DNA of 64,000 nucleotides, from assembly GCA_029204225.1 (NCBI GenBank), contig CM055092.1, positions 79,814,838-79,878,837 of the forward strand. Reading direction: 5' to 3'. The position numbers and the translations under genes were made by a program. The DNA comes from Diphasiastrum complanatum. Lineage: Eukaryota > Streptophyta > Lycopodiopsida > Lycopodiales > Lycopodiaceae. Positions 63,646 through 64,000 of the stretch are shown in pieces. How positions within the stretch are numbered: position 1 is the stretch's first letter; every line of letters starts with the position of its first letter. The notes under the pieces are model-generated. The model saw only the letters and a program-made list of their open reading frames with translations, had not been told where the DNA came from and searched no databases.

Positions 63646-64000
63646 TGATACATCTAACATTTTCAACTTTTGCAGAAGAAGGACCATAAGTTTGTTTCAA
63701 GAAAAAGAGTTGCAAGAGAGATCGAGAATATTATTGATAGGATAAATCACATGAATATTGATTTTCGATCATCATTGGCCCTAAATGATGCTCTTGTTGA
63801 TGATGACCCCCTGCATGATATAATTAGTTCATCAATGCCTTGTGATTCAATCCATGTCTTACCACCCAACCACACCTATCCTAGATGTTGCACATGAGTC
63901 CTCCACGATACTCCACGTGGATTCCACAAACTTGACCACCCCTTTATAAAAGAGAACACGTCTTGGACGTATTATGACTAATTTGAAAGATAATTGCAAA

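Overview
This window is nuclear DNA of a land plant. It has spliced genes with GT-AG introns from about 80 bases to several kilobases, plant-type copia, Ty3/gypsy and hAT remnants, and very long AG/CT dinucleotide tracts. Two conserved host genes are readable exon by exon: the C-terminal half of the retromer subunit VPS35 (plus strand, 1-12974, entering from the left edge) and a SPA-type (SUPPRESSOR OF PHYA-105) kinase-like/WD40 gene (minus strand, about 35593-29308). They converge on each other. The VPS35 residues differ enough from my memory of flowering-plant copies that a non-seed or early-diverging lineage is possible, but the species cannot be fixed from this sequence.

Layout. 1-13.0 kb: VPS35 with eleven visible exons, one of its introns (5012-12007) swollen to 7 kb by a minisatellite, a copia reverse-transcriptase/RNase H remnant and a gag-like reading frame. 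13-29.3 kb: intergenic, with a degraded gypsy nucleocapsid, paired CT tracts, a dead hAT transposase that still has its splice sites (19.75-21.45 kb), and a copia gag-protease fragment (24 kb). 29.3-35.6 kb: the SPA gene, with a tandem repeat of about 205 bp 1 kb upstream. 38-64 kb: a retrotransposon-rich block. One copia family recurs there at least seven times as LTRs or partial elements, in both orientations, and Ty3/gypsy pieces lie between them.

The most unusual object is the plus-strand copia element at 45312-49981. It has a 5' LTR, a tRNA-Met-type primer site, gag, a zinc knuckle and a protease. It then continues in the protease reading frame into about 2 kb of unrecognised coding-like sequence, where integrase, reverse transcriptase and RNase H should be. 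It ends at a polypurine tract and a 24 bp stub of 3' LTR. The second unusual object is a decayed multi-exon reading frame of unknown family on the minus strand (about 43578-39950), carrying a WDGNHR motif. An LTR whose promoter points into it lies 10 bp upstream. A RING-like exon at 50.5-50.8 kb may be part of the same or a related locus.

Only VPS35 and SPA look functional. Nearly everything else has stops or frameshifts, many explainable as C-to-T or G-to-A changes, as expected in methylated, silenced transposons. All exon boundaries here were placed by eye from conserved protein sequence and GT-AG sites.
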